Source: Streptococcus zalophi (lineage in GTDB: Bacteria; Bacillota; Bacilli; Lactobacillales; Streptococcaceae). From it: DNA of 64,000 nt. Where the stretch lies: positions 62,001 through 126,000 of the forward strand of contig NZ_JAENBP010000004.1 of assembly GCF_016481285.1 (NCBI RefSeq), in the 5' to 3' direction. The translations under genes and the position numbers were made by a program. The first letter of the stretch is position 1. Each line of letters opens with the position of its first letter. Below are positions 62,261-64,000 of this stretch, in pieces. Below the pieces are notes generated by a model, which did not search any database, was not told the origin of the DNA, and saw only the letters and a program-made list of their open reading frames with translations.

Positions 62261-62821
62261 ATGTCATTAGTCGGAAAACAAATGGTTGAATTTACATCAA
62301 CCGCTTATAAAGATGGGAAATTTATCACTATAACAGATAAAGATGTGAAAGGGAAATGGGCTATTTTTTGCTTCTACCCTGCAGATTTCTCATTTGTTTG
62401 CCCTACTGAGTTAGGTGATTTGCAAGAACAGTATGAAACTTTACAATCTTTAGGAGTTGAAGTGTATTCTGTATCAACAGATACTCATTTTGTACACAAA
62501 GCTTGGCATGATGATTCTGATGTTGTTGGAAAAATTACTTATGCCATGATTGGCGACCCATCACATGAATTATCAACTGGATTTGATGTTTTAGGTGAAG
62601 ATGGCCTTGCACAACGTGGGACATTTATCATTGATCCAGATGGCGTCATTCAAATGATGGAAATCAATGCTGGTGGTATCGGCCGTGATGCTAGCACTTT
62701 AATTGATAAGGTTCGCGCAGCACAATATGTGAGAAAACATCCAAATGAAGTTTGTCCTGCAAAATGGAAAGAAGGGGACGACACTTTGGCCCCTAGTATT
62801 GACTTAGTTGGTAAAATATAA
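62261..62821 (+). CDS. ahpC: Alkyl hydroperoxide reductase subunit C (peroxiredoxin)
   Basis: A 186-residue typical 2-Cys peroxiredoxin. Peroxidatic Cys47 lies in [10 protein letters not shown], and resolving Cys165 in [11 protein letters not shown]. It reduces hydrogen peroxide and organic peroxides and is recharged by AhpF. AAGGAGG precedes the ATG; ahpF follows 12 bases after the stop. Confidence 0.97.
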   Translation: MSLVGKQMVEFTSTAYKDGKFITITDKDVKGKWAIFCFYPADFSFVCPTELGDLQEQYETLQSLGVEVYSVSTDTHFVHKAWHDDSDVVGKITYAMIGDPSHELSTGFDVLGEDGLAQRGTFIIDPDGVIQMMEINAGGIGRDASTLIDKVRAAQYVRKHPNEVCPAKWKEGDDTLAPSIDLVGKI

Positions 62822-62833
62822 GGAGATGGGCTT

Positions 62834-64000
62834 ATGACTTTAGATGCAAGTATTAAAGATCAATTAGCACAATATCTTGCCCTACTAGAGTCGGATATTG
62901 TCTTTCAAGCACATTTATCAGACGATGACAATTCTTCAAAAGTCAAAGATTTTCTTGATGACATTATTGGGATGTCAGAACGTATCAGTTTTGAAGAAAA
63001 AAAACTAGATCGTCTCCCGAGTTTCCGCATAGCTAAAAAAGGGGAAGAAAGTGGCGTTGAATTTGCCGGGGTCCCTTTAGGACATGAATTCACCTCGTTT
63101 ATATTAGCTTTACTACAAGTTTCTGGTCGTGCACCAAAGATTGAACAAGAAGTGATTGATCGCATTCAGAAAATCGATAAGGACCTACACTTTGAAACTT
63201 ATGTTAGCTTATCCTGCCACAATTGCCCAGATGTGGTACAAGCACTAAACATTATGTCAGTTCTCAATCCAAACATTTCTCATGTTATGATAGAAGGTGG
63301 CATGTTTAAAGATGAGATTGAGGCAAAAGGAATTATGGCTGTCCCAACTGTTTATTTAAATGGTGAGGAATTAACGTCTGGTCGTAACACGATTGAGCAA
63401 CTATTAGACTTGGTGACAGCACCTTTATCAATGGAAAACTTTTCTGATAAAGGCCTGTATGATGTTTTAGTTGTTGGTGGTGGCCCAGCAGGAAACAGTG
63501 CAGCAATCTATGCAGCAAGAAAAGGGATTAAAACAGGTCTTTTAGCAGAAACTTTTGGTGGTCAAGTATTAGAGACCGTTGGGATTGAAAATATGATTGG
63601 GACAACTTATACGGAAGGGTCTCAATTGATGGCCCAAGTAGAAGCGCACACCAAATCCTACGATGTTGATATTATGAAATCTCAACGAGCGGTTTCTTTG
63701 AAACGCTCAGATGTTGTTGAAATAGAGTTGGCAAATGGTGCTGTTCTAAAATCAAAAACAGTTATTTTATCACTGGGTGCAAAATGGCGAAATATTAATG
63801 TTCCTGGAGAAGAAAAATTCCGCAACAAAGGTGTCACTTACTGTCCACACTGTGATGGTCCTTTATTTACTAATAAAAATGTGGCTGTGATTGGTGGTGG
63901 AAACTCAGGATTAGAGGCTGCTATTGATTTGGCAGGTCTCGCTAGTCATGTTTATGTTTTAGAATTTTTACCAGAGTTAAAAGCTGATAAGATTTTGCAA
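62834..64000 (+). CDS. ahpF: Alkyl hydroperoxide reductase subunit F (3' partial)
   Basis: The frame begins at ATG 62834 after AGGAGATGGG and is still open at the window end, giving 389 of about 510 residues. The N-terminal thioredoxin-like module has the CxxC Cys128-x-x-Cys131 (SCHNCPDV). A FAD-binding fold starts near residue 213 (VVGGGPAGNSAA). The thioredoxin-reductase-type disulfide is Cys337-x-x-Cys340 (CPHCDGP), followed by an NAD(P)H motif (VIGGGNSGLEAA). It passes electrons from NADH to AhpC. Confidence 0.96.
   Translation, partial: MTLDASIKDQLAQYLALLESDIVFQAHLSDDDNSSKVKDFLDDIIGMSERISFEEKKLDRLPSFRIAKKGEESGVEFAGVPLGHEFTSFILALLQVSGRAPKIEQEVIDRIQKIDKDLHFETYVSLSCHNCPDVVQALNIMSVLNPNISHVMIEGGMFKDEIEAKGIMAVPTVYLNGEELTSGRNTIEQLLDLVTAPLSMENFSDKGLYDVLVVGGGPAGNSAAIYAARKGIKTGLLAETFGGQVLETVGIENMIGTTYTEGSQLMAQVEAHTKSYDVDIMKSQRAVSLKRSDVVEIELANGAVLKSKTVILSLGAKWRNINVPGEEKFRNKGVTYCPHCDGPLFTNKNVAVIGGGNSGLEAAIDLAGLASHVYVLEFLPELKADKILQ

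Overview
The window is a low-GC Firmicute chromosome segment and reads as Streptococcus, most likely the pyogenic branch (relatives of S. uberis, S. parauberis, S. iniae and S. pyogenes). The reasons are the arginine deiminase cluster, the MtsA-type metal lipoprotein, Dpr, the YSIRK/LPXTG surface proteins and the rsmD-coaD-sepM order. The species call is an inference. No rRNA, insertion sequence, prophage or CRISPR array was seen.

Layout. 1-14.8 kb is a host-glycan foraging region: the end of an agaS sugar isomerase gene, a divergent GntR regulator, a bgaC beta-galactosidase with a mannose-family PTS (IIB-IIC-IID-IIA), an FMN reductase, and a 2450-residue wall-anchored enzyme that joins a GH2 beta-galactosidase to a GH20 hexosaminidase. 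15-19 kb holds a MATE transporter and a second LPXTG protein with transglutaminase-like and leucine-rich-repeat parts. 19.4-21.6 kb is a Gls24/Asp23 envelope-stress operon. A tRNA-Thr(GGU) follows, then valS behind a T-box leader.

25-33 kb is the arginine deiminase region (argR, a Crp/Fnr regulator, arcA, arcB, arcD, M20 dipeptidase, arcC). 33-38 kb is housekeeping (rsmD, coaD, sepM-like protease, yutD, rlmN, vanZ-like). 38-43 kb is a CcpA-box-preceded 2-oxoacid dehydrogenase operon (E3, E1alpha, E1beta, E2). 43-52 kb has a truncated prepilin peptidase, dpr, yqgQ-glk-rhodanese, typA, and murD-murG-divIB. 52-58 kb has the mts metal transporter, a cyclophilin lipoprotein and ftsK. 58-62 kb is an AT-rich accessory pair: a PLD-nuclease/helicase/DUF3427 protein facing a Nudix hydrolase. 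The window ends in ahpC and the first part of ahpF.

How it fits together. The surface GH2-GH20 enzyme could strip galactose and then N-acetylhexosamine from host glycans, and the PTS and BgaC would use the released sugars. Strong catabolite-repression boxes stand before the GH2-GH20, arcA and dehydrogenase genes, so sugar foraging, arginine use and pyruvate use are probably under joint CcpA control. Oxidative defence (dpr, ahpCF, FMN reductase) and metal uptake form a second theme. The most interesting items are the GH2-GH20 fusion, the helicase/Nudix pair (possible phage defence), two predicted leaderless transcripts (yqgQ-glk and ftsK), and a C-terminal Arg-Val motif shared by three proteins of the Gls24 operon.
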